This document shows, piece by piece, positions 43,772 through 54,187 of a stretch of 56,524 bases of DNA. Positions within the stretch are counted from its first letter, which is position 1, and each line of letters starts with the position of its first letter. The notes beneath the pieces are model-generated. The model was not told the DNA's origin, did not search any database, and worked only from the letters and a program-made list of their open reading frames with translations. The position numbers were made by a program, and so were the translations under genes. Source of the DNA: Verrucomicrobiales bacterium. Lineage in GTDB: Bacteria > Verrucomicrobiota > Verrucomicrobiia > Limisphaerales > UBA1096. The stretch is from assembly GCA_002684915.1 (NCBI GenBank), contig NYWG01000003.1, positions 41,965 to 98,488 on the forward strand, written 5' to 3'.

Positions 43772-46700
43772 TTACTTACCGGGACTCCCTCCCACTTCCG
43801 AACTCGGTTTCCAATTAGTGGGATTATTAGCATTAACTGAAGGTTTGATTATTTGTAATGAGTGACCTTGAAGATCATCAATCATTGGCCATGGTGCTTG
43901 ATTATTATATTTAAATTTTAACACTTCTAATCCTTCAGCATTTTCAAGAGCTAACTTTTCTCCACTATTAGCCAAGCTACCATTATACCATCCGTATACA
44001 TCCAAACGTGGATAACGGCTAATAAAAGCTTCAGGATTACTATCACTTGCTAAAACAATTAATTGCCCAGGATCAAGTTTTGACTGAAGTTTAAAAATAA
44101 AGTTTACACCCTTCATCTTATACCAACTTAAATCAACCTCAGTCTGACTGATGTTCTTCAACTCAATGAACTCGTAATCACTTCCTCCAATAGGATTATA
44201 CATAACCTCATTGAACTTTACCGGAAATCCAAATTTATCCGGACTGAAAGAAGCCTCTGCAAGAGCACTCCATCGTCCATCTATCAGCGTACGCGCCTTA
44301 ACAATTGTATACCGTCTTAAGGCAATCTGATCTTCATATTTTTTTGCATTAGCCCCACTAGGGTCAGTGCTATCAATTGTGTAATAAATCGTACCCGACG
44401 GCGCTGTGATCGCTAGTTTAAATCCGGCCTTAATAATGCCGCCGTGCTGGCTAAAACTGGGAGCATTTAAAGACCGCTGTAAATCGATGCTAGCCATTTG
44501 TTCCATAACAATCTTTCGCCGCTGAGGAATCCAGACCTTCCCAATATATGGTCTCATATCAGGCAAAACATGTTTCATTTCATTTTTAAGCTCCTGGTGA
44601 CGAAGTGCTATATGCTCATCTGTAAACACTCCATCATTAAAGAAGTGCTTTTGAACTCGATCAGCAAAACGAAGCCGAAATTCTGAATTAGCAGAAAAAG
44701 ACTGAAATATGAGCGCAATATCAGCCCGACTAGCAAGTGCTCCTTGAGTAAGATTGTTCGATGTCACAACTCGCCGTTGCCGGCCAAGCATTTGTTTTCC
44801 ATCGGTCCCAAAGGACCTCTCTGCATCCCAAAGATAAAAGCGCCACTTGGCATCCGCACGTCGTTCGCGACCCGCACGCCAATTATTATAAGGCCAATCA
44901 TCCATATCGACGTAAATACAAAGCATAATATAATCGATGAAATTATTGAGATCGATTAACGAAACCGCTTTCTTGTAGTTTCTAGGAATAGTTAGATCGC
45001 GATTGATAGTAAGATTTTTAAAACGGTTCCACTCGATATCGTCACCCTCTCGAATCTCACCAAATTGCGCAATAAGATCCCATTCAGAACCACCACCATG
45101 CCGTGAACGCAAAAAGTTAATATCTATCCTCTCCGTAGGATTGTAATAGGCCTGGCTTTTACCATTAAGTAAAAGGTTCACAAGCATACCTCGGCTAGAA
45201 GCATGCCCAAGATCGCGGTACAATCTTCTACAAAGCTCGTCGCAAATAAACGGATTGATCGAGTCGTTCATACCTGCCCTGAGAACAATATGTTCAAACT
45301 CATCGATTGGCAGTTTAGAAAATAAAGGGTATTTCAAACGGCTCTCTCCATACTTACCGCGAAAATAAAGACGAAATGAATATTTGCTCCACGGCACTGG
45401 CTTATAGGGAGTATGTCTACCTCTAATGAAATCTCCTCCTTGAAGCCTAAATCCACTATCAACTTGAAAACCATCTCTACCATATTGAAATAAAAGTTCA
45501 GATGAAACTGGACGTTCCCAAGCAATGCCTCTCTTATTTGTATTACGCGGATCTATTTCTAGAATTCCAGTTTCTCCCCAAATATTTTTTTTATCCGTAA
45601 CAAGTGAAATAATAGGAAGCGAAGTAACAGCTTTTGAATCCCCCAGAACAAAGGTATGCGTAGCCGATCTGGAAGACCACGAACCCCGTCGAAATGTTGC
45701 AGCTCTAATAATAGTAGTATTGGTAATCGGTATTGGATTACTATACAATTGTCCATTAGTTGATGTTGGTAATGAGTAATCGGTTGTGTAGCGAATTTGG
45801 GCCTGATCTTCTTTTGTACTCAAAATAAGATCAAATGGCTCAATAAACACTCCTCTTTCCCGACTAAACTTAGGCTTGTTCAAAATATTCTTAAAACTGC
45901 CTGTTCCATTAACAGCACCGGGCGTTGGCTTAACGAAATACTCCCATTGATCAGTTCCCGAAAGACCATATGAAATATTACTGCGCTGCTCAGGATACTT
46001 TGGAGAAACTTTATCAATAACCTTTCGAGGTAATTCAGGACTAAAAATCCCTATATACCCACCACTACTCCCAAGCTTAAAATTAGTATGCATCGGTTTA
46101 CCAATAACCCGTCGATTTTTTCCTGATGCAAACACTACTAGAAAACTATTGGGCGCAATACTAATATCAGGAAATATCCACTTTCCAGGGATCTTCTTAT
46201 CATCTGACATTGACCAACCACTTAAATTAACAGCATTACGCCCCGAATTCACCAACTCGATCCAATCAACTGCCTGATTATCCTCATCCCTTATGTTGGA
46301 CTGATTGGAAGCCATGAATTCATTAATTACAACTACTCCAGGCCAATGATTCGGATCTACATTATAAGACCAATCTGAGCTAATAAAAGAATTTGGCTTA
46401 GCTGCTTTATCAATAATACCGATCTTATTTGACCAAGTAATTTTAACCGGACCGCGTTTAATTTTCTTAAATTCAACCTCCCAAGGTCCATCAGCAAAAC
46501 CAATTACACTTTTGGGAACTTGGCCATTAATAAGAATATCATCAGCTTCAAAATTCATCACAGGTTCATTAAAGAATAATCGTATTCGCTTAAGCTCACG
46601 AACAGTCATCCCTGGTCTAGGCAAAATATCAACCAGCTCGGGAGCAATATCATCAACCACGTGATAGCGGGCTAATTCATTAGATTCAGGTATGAATTTA

Positions 46701-47545
46701 TTTGGAGGTCGGCCAAAATCTTCAATCGCTTGTTCTATATCCCAAGACAAAACAAAATCACCATAGTCGGCCTCGGCGAAATTAAATGTCCAAGAAAGAC
46801 CCTCGCCATCGATAGATTGTGGCAATCGTCCGTTTAACTTGAGATTACTAAGATCGATATTTTTAACCGGTTCACTAAACTGCAATTGAACACTGTTTAA
46901 CTTTTGTATCCGACCTGATTCCGGCAAGAAACCACTCAATACTGGTGGCTTATTATCATTAAGTATCCCTATTAGCTCGGCATCGATCAAAAAGTCGCTA
47001 CTTGAAAGACTAAAATTGAATGCTTGAATCGCGATTTTATTAGTGCCGTTTTTCAAAAACGAACCAAGCTCTCCAATCTCAAACTGCTCGAATTTACCAG
47101 ACTCATGCGAATTCGAAGCTAACTTTGAAAGCGGTGTTCTTGGCGGATTCTGCGCAATAAGACGATGACCATTAATCCAAACTATGAAGCCATCATCGAA
47201 GTTGACCAATAAATCGAGTACACTGTATTTACTGACATCCTGAACCTCAAAATTTCTGCAAAGATAAACTACAGAATATAGCCTTGGCATATCGCTCAAC
47301 AATGTACCGGACAGTCCATCACCGTAACGAAATGGAGCATTGCCACTTGGCCAGTCTAAACTACTACAGTCCACAGTCAGCCAATCACCAGATGATTCGT
47401 TGCCCTTAAGATATTTCCAAGTTGAACCTCGCTCCAATAAAACCTCCGCATGACTAAAGGAAAACAGACTAGTCATTTCAAAGAATAAAATAAAAATAGA
47501 ACAAAGCCTGTTCATTTTAATCAGGTAAAAACGCGAAAAGGTCAT
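43772..47545 (-). CDS. CotH kinase-domain protein with lamin-tail (LTD) and chitobiase C-terminal-like domains, secreted
   Basis: LTD VVINEFMASNQSNIRDEDNQAVDWIELVNSG; chitobiase-type IRYTTDYSLPTSTNGQLYSNPI; CotH ERIDINFLRSRHGGGSEWDLIAQFGEIREGD and YVDMDDWPYNNWRAGRERRADAKWRFYLWDAERSFG; second LTD FNEVMYNPIGGSDYEFIELKNIS; ATG 47515 is an alternative start. Confidence 0.85.
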   Translation of the reverse strand: MTFSRFYLIKMNRLCSIFILFFEMTSLFSFSHAEVLLERGSTWKYLKGNESSGDWLTVDCSSLDWPSGNAPFRYGDGLSGTLLSDMPRLYSVVYLCRNFEVQDVSKYSVLDLLVNFDDGFIVWINGHRLIAQNPPRTPLSKLASNSHESGKFEQFEIGELGSFLKNGTNKIAIQAFNFSLSSSDFLIDAELIGILNDNKPPVLSGFLPESGRIQKLNSVQLQFSEPVKNIDLSNLKLNGRLPQSIDGEGLSWTFNFAEADYGDFVLSWDIEQAIEDFGRPPNKFIPESNELARYHVVDDIAPELVDILPRPGMTVRELKRIRLFFNEPVMNFEADDILINGQVPKSVIGFADGPWEVEFKKIKRGPVKITWSNKIGIIDKAAKPNSFISSDWSYNVDPNHWPGVVVINEFMASNQSNIRDEDNQAVDWIELVNSGRNAVNLSGWSMSDDKKIPGKWIFPDISIAPNSFLVVFASGKNRRVIGKPMHTNFKLGSSGGYIGIFSPELPRKVIDKVSPKYPEQRSNISYGLSGTDQWEYFVKPTPGAVNGTGSFKNILNKPKFSRERGVFIEPFDLILSTKEDQAQIRYTTDYSLPTSTNGQLYSNPIPITNTTIIRAATFRRGSWSSRSATHTFVLGDSKAVTSLPIISLVTDKKNIWGETGILEIDPRNTNKRGIAWERPVSSELLFQYGRDGFQVDSGFRLQGGDFIRGRHTPYKPVPWSKYSFRLYFRGKYGESRLKYPLFSKLPIDEFEHIVLRAGMNDSINPFICDELCRRLYRDLGHASSRGMLVNLLLNGKSQAYYNPTERIDINFLRSRHGGGSEWDLIAQFGEIREGDDIEWNRFKNLTINRDLTIPRNYKKAVSLIDLNNFIDYIMLCIYVDMDDWPYNNWRAGRERRADAKWRFYLWDAERSFGTDGKQMLGRQRRVVTSNNLTQGALASRADIALIFQSFSANSEFRLRFADRVQKHFFNDGVFTDEHIALRHQELKNEMKHVLPDMRPYIGKVWIPQRRKIVMEQMASIDLQRSLNAPSFSQHGGIIKAGFKLAITAPSGTIYYTIDSTDPSGANAKKYEDQIALRRYTIVKARTLIDGRWSALAEASFSPDKFGFPVKFNEVMYNPIGGSDYEFIELKNISQTEVDLSWYKMKGVNFIFKLQSKLDPGQLIVLASDSNPEAFISRYPRLDVYGWYNGSLANSGEKLALENAEGLEVLKFKYNNQAPWPMIDDLQGHSLQIIKPSVNANNPTNWKPSSEVGGSPGK

Positions 47546-47585
47546 TCGATCACCTTCTAAATGAGCAACTGAAATTCAGAGTTAA

Positions 47586-48128
47586 CTAATTAGCAGAAGG
47601 ATTATTAGTAGAAGGAAGATTCACTGGGACTGGAGGCAATGGAAGCTCTAAATTCATCATATTTCGTATAGGCTCATATTTAGTTTCAGGAAGTTTGTCG
47701 GCCCAATCACCACGCTGCAACTCCTCACTCTGTGTCTGTTTAATATTAACTACAAAAAGAACGAATCCAGCGATACTAATAAATACAATCAGTGGCAGCC
47801 AGATGCTCCAATTGAGCCTAGATAGAAAAAGGGTTAACCCATCTAAAAATCCCTTTTTACCTGGAAGTGCGGGATCAGAAGCTAAAGATTTCGTACCACC
47901 CAACTCCTGGTTTAGTTGCACAATAAGCGCGTTATGATCAAGTTTAAGAAACCGACAGTACGTTCGGACAAAACCACGAATAAAAATTGGCGCATCAAAC
48001 TTACTAAAATCGCCTTCTTCGAGTGCAGTAACATGATCAGCACGAATCTTCAATTCGCCACCGACATCCTCCAAAGACTTACCCTGTGATTCACGGGCGT
48101 TCTTTAACTGCTGTCCAACGGATTGCAT
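47586..48128 (-). CDS. RodZ-like helix-turn-helix single-TM protein
   Basis: MQSVGQQLKNARESQGKSLEDVGGELKIRADHVTALEEGDFSKFDAPIFIRGFVRTYCRFLKLD (HTH_25) followed by one TM helix. Confidence 0.82.
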   Translation of the reverse strand: MQSVGQQLKNARESQGKSLEDVGGELKIRADHVTALEEGDFSKFDAPIFIRGFVRTYCRFLKLDHNALIVQLNQELGGTKSLASDPALPGKKGFLDGLTLFLSRLNWSIWLPLIVFISIAGFVLFVVNIKQTQSEELQRGDWADKLPETKYEPIRNMMNLELPLPPVPVNLPSTNNPSAN

Positions 48129-48209
48129 CCACACAAGTTCTAACGGGAAAAACGGCTCCAATCAATCCCCTAGAAACGTTTTTAATGTAACGTAAAAATA
48201 AACAAACAA

Positions 48210-49454
48210 TCAGTTTTTCCCTATGGCATAGAGGAATTCCTGCCGTTCATCCCCTGTAAAAGCCACCCGTAAATAAAGCCGATCCCCGCTTACTATAGGA
48301 GATGCGTAAACTTCATTGCCGAGTTGATTGGCTGCAATAAGTTTAAACTCATTGGGATTAGCTTCAAAAACAAAAGTTTTACCGGAGAGATTAGTGCCAT
48401 AAATACGATTCCCAACCATAACTGGGGAAGTATAAAATGTACCACCAAGCCGTTCCTTCCATTGTTCCTCACCAGACTTAGCGTTCCAGCAAATCGCAAA
48501 ACCAGCATCCATTGTAACATAAAGAAAATCATTTCGAATTAGCATTGATGGAACGTAAACACGGGCTGAATTCTTCCAAGCCACGCGCCCTGATCCATCG
48601 GCCACAATGGCAGCAGTATGATTTTTTGGCCAACCTCCACTCACAAATACATGTATTCCGTCCGTCACAAGCGTTGAAACACACTCCTGTGTTGAGCCAG
48701 CCACTTCCCATAATTTTTTCCCCGTCAAGGGATCAAGACTAGTGATTAATTCGCAACCACAAAATACCATCTGCTGTTTACCTGCCGAATCAATGACCAC
48801 AGGGGTAGTGTAATTGGGAATCTTTGGACGATCATGTCGCCAAATTTCACGACCAGTCTTTTTATCTAAACCACAAATAACTCCACCAATTTTCGTGTCA
48901 GCCTTAACCACGACAATGTTACCAAACACCATCGGTGAACTGCCGTATCCTTGGTGAACCTTATATTTACAAATCGGCTGCTGCCAAATCAGTTTACCAT
49001 CAAGGCTCAACGCCGAAGCATACGCCTGTAAACCTATAACAAAGTTAACATATAAACGTTCACCATCATGAATGACAGTTGTGCTAGCATGTGATGCGTG
49101 CTTATTTAGCCCTATTGCAAACTGACCTTCATGCACCTTTGTTTGCCATATTATTTTACCATCCATACTATTTAGACAAACAACTGACTGAAACATTTCA
49201 TCCTCATCCGCCGTAGCAAGATAGATACGATTTCCCACCAGCGTTGGCGTACTATGACCTCGCCCAGGAATAAACGTTTTCCAAACAATATTTTTTGTCT
49301 GACTCCATTTTGTCGGCAAACCATCAACAAGCTTAGCCTGCCCGTCAGAAGTCAAACCTCGCCAATTCGGCCAATCAGTTGGAGTAAACTGGCTTTCCGC
49401 AGACAAGCAGTTAAATAAACAAAATAAAATCAATAGAGAATAAGATCTATACAT
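48210..49454 (-). CDS. PQQ-like beta-propeller protein, secreted
   Basis: TDWPNWRGLTSDGQAKLVDGLPTKWSQTKNIVWKTFIPGRGHSTPTL; CGLDKKTGREIWRHDRPK. Confidence 0.87.
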   Translation of the reverse strand: MYRSYSLLILFCLFNCLSAESQFTPTDWPNWRGLTSDGQAKLVDGLPTKWSQTKNIVWKTFIPGRGHSTPTLVGNRIYLATADEDEMFQSVVCLNSMDGKIIWQTKVHEGQFAIGLNKHASHASTTVIHDGERLYVNFVIGLQAYASALSLDGKLIWQQPICKYKVHQGYGSSPMVFGNIVVVKADTKIGGVICGLDKKTGREIWRHDRPKIPNYTTPVVIDSAGKQQMVFCGCELITSLDPLTGKKLWEVAGSTQECVSTLVTDGIHVFVSGGWPKNHTAAIVADGSGRVAWKNSARVYVPSMLIRNDFLYVTMDAGFAICWNAKSGEEQWKERLGGTFYTSPVMVGNRIYGTNLSGKTFVFEANPNEFKLIAANQLGNEVYASPIVSGDRLYLRVAFTGDERQEFLYAIGKN

Positions 49455-49539
49455 GATATGTTGCAGAGCACAGAAATCGTTGCTGAATCAACTTAGGCCG
49501 GCAAGACGAATTACCCAAATTAATAAAAGAGAATATTTC

Positions 49540-51180
49540 TTATTTGAAAAAAACTTCCCCCATTAGCCTTCCAAGCTGAATTACCCCAGCCGCATCAAGA
49601 ACAAGCTTCTTTTTTTGAGGAGGTAAACTGAACGCTTTTAAATGAATTAAGTTTGGGTCGTTTTTTGCTATTTTTTCAAAATCTGCCACAACATCAATAC
49701 GGTTGACACCTTTTTCATCCGTGGGCGACTGTTGACTAACATACCACTTAAGATCTGGCATTCTTAGGTCATCTCTACTTTTAGCAATGATATCCTGAAT
49801 TCGCTCAGCAGCCATTTTTCGGTAGGGATAAAACGACATATCGTTTTCGCTTAAATGATAAAATATACCCGCTAAACTCACTTGATGCCCCTTGGCCTTT
49901 AAGTCACTGACCGTTTCTTCAACAAACCTTATAAAGTCAGGATAAATATGACGAGATTTAGCCATGCTACCTTTAGGGGTCCAGTCGATAATTTGAGAAC
50001 CACTTTGGACAAACTTTCCAATGGCAACATTCGGCACATTATTGCTTACCAGTGATTGAGCAAAACTTAGTTCCGGCCCAAATGTATCATAAAAACCCAC
50101 TTGCCCAAGCGGCTCCCAATCAGTCGATTTCCTGTAACCACCACCAAGATTATATTTGTAGGCGATATTAGAGTTGTCCTTTAAAATATTGCCCTCACCC
50201 AACTTGACGGCATCCTGAATAAAAGCGCGTTCACCTTCCATATTGCGATGTCCAGCAAGAATGAAAAGATTAACTACTTCACCCTTTTTGTAAGGCCAGC
50301 TTTTAAGATTTCGAACTTGATTTTGTTTACGGCCAACCTCACGAAGGTAGGCATCAGCATAATTAATTCCATGTTGCAGTTGACCTAGCGTTCCATAGTG
50401 ATAATGCAACCCGACAGGCTCCCCAACCTCGACTCCAATATGAGACGTTGGAATATACTCTGCCAATAGATCCGTCTTGGTAACTTCTCGCTGCCCTTGA
50501 CTTATAGCGTACATCCGAGGGCGTAAATCCATCCCCCAAATTGTTTTCGTACACAATTCACCAATATAAAATTTTAGTTTCGGCGAGTTCAGATCGCTTC
50601 TCCATTTAGCAATAAAGTTTTTTAAATTATTTCCATAATTAGACATATAATTTTCCTCAAACATATCATTTTCCCCCTGATGCCACATAAAACCTTCGAT
50701 TCGGTAGCGAATACCATTACGATCCAATTCAGCAAGTGAATCACGGATCAATTTAAGAGCTAGCGGATACATTTTAAAACCAATCGGCTGCTCTGGATTC
50801 CAGTCACCACCAAGATGAGTTCCTCCAGCTGCACACTTGATAATTGCAATTGGATCTTTAACGGTTTCCGAAACTTTACGAGCAAAACTCAACTCTGGGC
50901 CAACGATATTATTTACTGGCTGTAAACCTACCCAGCCATTACTAGCGGTCTTATTCTCACGTCCAATTAGATAGGAAAATTTAATGTTTTTTTGAACCTT
51001 CTCAAGGCCAAGAAACGGCGGGAAATTTTTGATATCTTGAACCTTAGAATCAGACCCAACCATGTTAGATTGACCTGCAAAAATAAATACACGGAGAGTG
51101 GTATCCTCTTCTACCGTGTAGCCAATCGGAAGACAGAAAAGCATTAATGAGAAAAAAAGAATAATTGAAATTCTTATCAT
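49540..51180 (-). CDS. Tandem SASA (sialate O-acetylesterase-like) domain protein, second domain lacking the Ser nucleophile
   Basis: Domain 1 LRVFIFAGQSNMVGSD and MWHQGENDM; domain 2 VNLFILAGHRNMEGER and YHLSENDM. Confidence 0.82.
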   Translation of the reverse strand: MIRISIILFFSLMLFCLPIGYTVEEDTTLRVFIFAGQSNMVGSDSKVQDIKNFPPFLGLEKVQKNIKFSYLIGRENKTASNGWVGLQPVNNIVGPELSFARKVSETVKDPIAIIKCAAGGTHLGGDWNPEQPIGFKMYPLALKLIRDSLAELDRNGIRYRIEGFMWHQGENDMFEENYMSNYGNNLKNFIAKWRSDLNSPKLKFYIGELCTKTIWGMDLRPRMYAISQGQREVTKTDLLAEYIPTSHIGVEVGEPVGLHYHYGTLGQLQHGINYADAYLREVGRKQNQVRNLKSWPYKKGEVVNLFILAGHRNMEGERAFIQDAVKLGEGNILKDNSNIAYKYNLGGGYRKSTDWEPLGQVGFYDTFGPELSFAQSLVSNNVPNVAIGKFVQSGSQIIDWTPKGSMAKSRHIYPDFIRFVEETVSDLKAKGHQVSLAGIFYHLSENDMSFYPYRKMAAERIQDIIAKSRDDLRMPDLKWYVSQQSPTDEKGVNRIDVVADFEKIAKNDPNLIHLKAFSLPPQKKKLVLDAAGVIQLGRLMGEVFFK

Positions 51181-51273
51181 AAAATATTCAACTTAGAGCA
51201 CAAAAAACTAAAGTACAATAATCTAAAATTTAATTTAACATAACGAAACACTTATCTTGAAATTATAAAATAA

Positions 51274-53469
51274 TCATTTAATGCGAGGTTCAACGCCAAG
51301 AAGGTGACGAACAAAAAAATCCATCCTCCTTCTGGCGGCGTACTTAGACTCTCCTACCCCATGACCCGCACCTGGCACCATTAGAAATTCAAAATCCTTG
51401 TCAGCTTTTATTAGTGCATCAACAACCTGATAAGTAGAAGAAGGATCAACATTGGTATCCAACTCTCCAACTGTTAACAAAAGCTTGCCTTCCAACCGAT
51501 GTGCATTGGTTACATTAGACTGTTCGTCGTAATGAGGCCCAACGGGATAATCCATCCACTGTTCATTCCACCACATTTTATCCATACGATTGTCGTGGCA
51601 ACCGCAGTCGGCGGCTGCGGCTTTATAAAAATCACCATGCCAAAGTAAGGCTGCCATAGCATTTTGCCCTCCAGCTGATCCCCCATAAATACCAACTCTT
51701 GAAATATCCATATATGGGTATTTCTTGGCCGCCTCTCTAATCCACTTCTTTCGATCAGGAAATCCAGCATCGTTGATATTTTTGTAAGCAAAATGTTGAA
51801 ATTCACGTCCCCGGTTTGAAGTGCCTTTACCGTCAATCTGAACTGTAATAAATCCCAATTCAGCCAATTCCTCCCTCCACATTCCATAACGAGATCGCCA
51901 GTTTTTTGGCACAAAAGAGCCATGCGGACCTGCATAAATCACCTCTACAACCGGATAGTTTTTATTAGGGTCAAAATTAATGGGACGACAAATGATGCCA
52001 TGAATATCGAACTTTCCATCTCTATCCTTAGTCACAAAACGCTCTGGTGCATTAAAACCAACGGCAAACAAATCAGCCGCATCTGATTGTTCTAACTCAC
52101 AAAGAAATGATCCATCTTCAGTATTTCGAAGCATATGACGCGGAGGCAAGTCAACTCGTGACCAGGTATCTATAAATACCGTTTTATCGGGGGAAAATCT
52201 TACAGAATGCGTACCGTCTCCTTCGGTCAACTTCAACAATTCGGTCCCATCAAAATTCACCCTATAGTAGTGGTAATAATACGGATCCACACCTGCTTCT
52301 CGACCAGAAGCTTTGAAGATGATCTCCCTTTTCTCTTTGTTAACCTCAACAATCTCTCTTACAACCCACTCGCCCTTTGTAATTTGAGATTTTACTTTTC
52401 CACTACGACCATCATAGAGATAAAGATGATTCCAGCCATCACGTTCAGAGCGCCAGATAATCTCTTCAATACCGTTTAAGTCCTTTCTGTACCCCTTTTG
52501 AAATACATTAACAAAAGTCTTAGCAGTCTCGTCTATCAGCGCACGCGTTTTTCCGGAAGGAATTTGAATTTCAATAACGCGGTGAGCTCCAAAACCACGC
52601 TCAATATGCTCAAAGATAAAAGCACTGGAATCTGGACGCCATATGGGTCTACGAGTTGAAAATGGATCCTTAACTAGTAATGCGTCAGGCGTAAATTGGC
52701 GACTATTCCAGCCTGCTAAAAACACGTGGACAGTCTGGGTAGGCATAGGGTCTCCCGGCTTACTATAACTTCGTTTGAAATGCTTTGGTTGAAGCTGATC
52801 ATCAGGCGCTGAATCTACATAATGAACCTCGCGAGTTTTAACTTCTCTTCGTTTCATGAGAGCAACGTATTTTGAGTCTGGCGACCAAAAAAAAGGCTGC
52901 TGATATGCCTCCTCTTTTACGCCATCTTTTGACAACTGAATATCTGCACCGTCCATGATATCGTGAACAAACAGATTATTATCCTTGATGAAGGCACGCC
53001 AACGACCATCAGGGGAAACCGGCCCACTCTTGCTAACATTGGATTTACTTTCGACTAAAACCCCAATGAGACTATCTCGTTTTTTTTCTAGCTGCTTCTT
53101 AGCCAGCTTAGCTGCCCTTGATTTGCGATGGTTTAAAGCTATATCAAATTTTTCCTTGTCAGAAAACGCACGACGTTTTCCCTTATGACCATTTACAAGC
53201 ACATACTCACGCACCCCGCGAACCTTAGTTTCGTACCAAAAATGGTGCCCTCCAAACCATTGAGGATTAATTGTCTCTTTGTAAACCTTTCCAGAAAAAA
53301 GCTGTCTTATTTTAGCTGAACGCTCGTAATCAGCCTTAGTCCCCTGACTAATCACTGAAACACAAGTAAACACAAATCCAACATATATAATAATTATTCG
53401 ATAAATCATTTTTAATGTCACACCAATTAGGCTAAAAACTCCTAGCGCTTGATCAAAGCGAAAACGCAT
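51274..53469 (-). CDS. S9 family peptidase (dipeptidyl peptidase IV-like)
   Basis: DPPIV_N propeller; catalytic GIYGGSAGGQNAMAALL, LLTVGELDTNVDPSST, VPGAGHGVG; likely start ATG 53409 preceding signal peptide. Confidence 0.9.
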   Translation of the reverse strand: MRFRFDQALGVFSLIGVTLKMIYRIIIIYVGFVFTCVSVISQGTKADYERSAKIRQLFSGKVYKETINPQWFGGHHFWYETKVRGVREYVLVNGHKGKRRAFSDKEKFDIALNHRKSRAAKLAKKQLEKKRDSLIGVLVESKSNVSKSGPVSPDGRWRAFIKDNNLFVHDIMDGADIQLSKDGVKEEAYQQPFFWSPDSKYVALMKRREVKTREVHYVDSAPDDQLQPKHFKRSYSKPGDPMPTQTVHVFLAGWNSRQFTPDALLVKDPFSTRRPIWRPDSSAFIFEHIERGFGAHRVIEIQIPSGKTRALIDETAKTFVNVFQKGYRKDLNGIEEIIWRSERDGWNHLYLYDGRSGKVKSQITKGEWVVREIVEVNKEKREIIFKASGREAGVDPYYYHYYRVNFDGTELLKLTEGDGTHSVRFSPDKTVFIDTWSRVDLPPRHMLRNTEDGSFLCELEQSDAADLFAVGFNAPERFVTKDRDGKFDIHGIICRPINFDPNKNYPVVEVIYAGPHGSFVPKNWRSRYGMWREELAELGFITVQIDGKGTSNRGREFQHFAYKNINDAGFPDRKKWIREAAKKYPYMDISRVGIYGGSAGGQNAMAALLWHGDFYKAAAADCGCHDNRMDKMWWNEQWMDYPVGPHYDEQSNVTNAHRLEGKLLLTVGELDTNVDPSSTYQVVDALIKADKDFEFLMVPGAGHGVGESKYAARRRMDFFVRHLLGVEPRIK

Positions 53470-53523
53470 TTTTTAAGCGAATTTCCCTTGGGAAAAACAT
53501 ACAGATGTGCCTAGAATTTGTTT

Positions 53524-54168
53524 ATGAAATATCAATTTTATACCATAGTATTTGCTAGTTTGATGACTAGTTGTGGGGTGAATCATAATATTACAACTGA
53601 ACCAGTCACTACCGATGAAAATTCGATTAAAGCCAACACTGTCACTAAATCCGAAAATGAACAGGCACCTAATAACACCGCAATTCCAGTATCTAAAATT
53701 AAACCTCAGCCCCAATTCGAACCTATTACAAAATCCCAAGATTCAAAAAAAATTGTGAAAACCGATGCAGAATGGAAAGCAATACTAACACCCGCGGAAT
53801 ACCAAATTCTTCGACAAAAGGGAACCGAACGCGCCTTCACTGGCAAGTTTGACAAGCACTATAAAGAAGGAACCTATACTTGTAAGGGCTGTGGAACAGC
53901 ACTATTTGACTCCACCACCAAGTACGATTCCGGCTGTGGATGGCCAGCATTTTTTAAAGCAAAAGAAAACACAATTGCTGAAACAATTGACCGCAGCTAC
54001 GGTATGATTCGCACTGAAATAACCTGTAAAAAATGTGACGGACACTTAGGTCATATATTTGATGACGGACCTAACCCAACCGGGGTCAGATATTGTGTAA
54101 ACTCTGCTTCAATGGGATTTATTCCTGCAGATAAGGATAAACAAGCAAAGCCCGCGCAAAAAAAATAA
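53524..54168 (+). CDS. msrB: Peptide-methionine (R)-S-oxide reductase MsrB, lipoprotein form
   Basis: Lipobox LMTSC; YTCKGCGTALFDSTTKYDSGCGWPAFFKA, CKKCDGHLGHIFDDGPNPTGVRYCVNSASMGF. Confidence 0.93.
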   Translation: MKYQFYTIVFASLMTSCGVNHNITTEPVTTDENSIKANTVTKSENEQAPNNTAIPVSKIKPQPQFEPITKSQDSKKIVKTDAEWKAILTPAEYQILRQKGTERAFTGKFDKHYKEGTYTCKGCGTALFDSTTKYDSGCGWPAFFKAKENTIAETIDRSYGMIRTEITCKKCDGHLGHIFDDGPNPTGVRYCVNSASMGFIPADKDKQAKPAQKK

Positions 54169-54187
54169 CTTTCATCTAGTGAAATAA

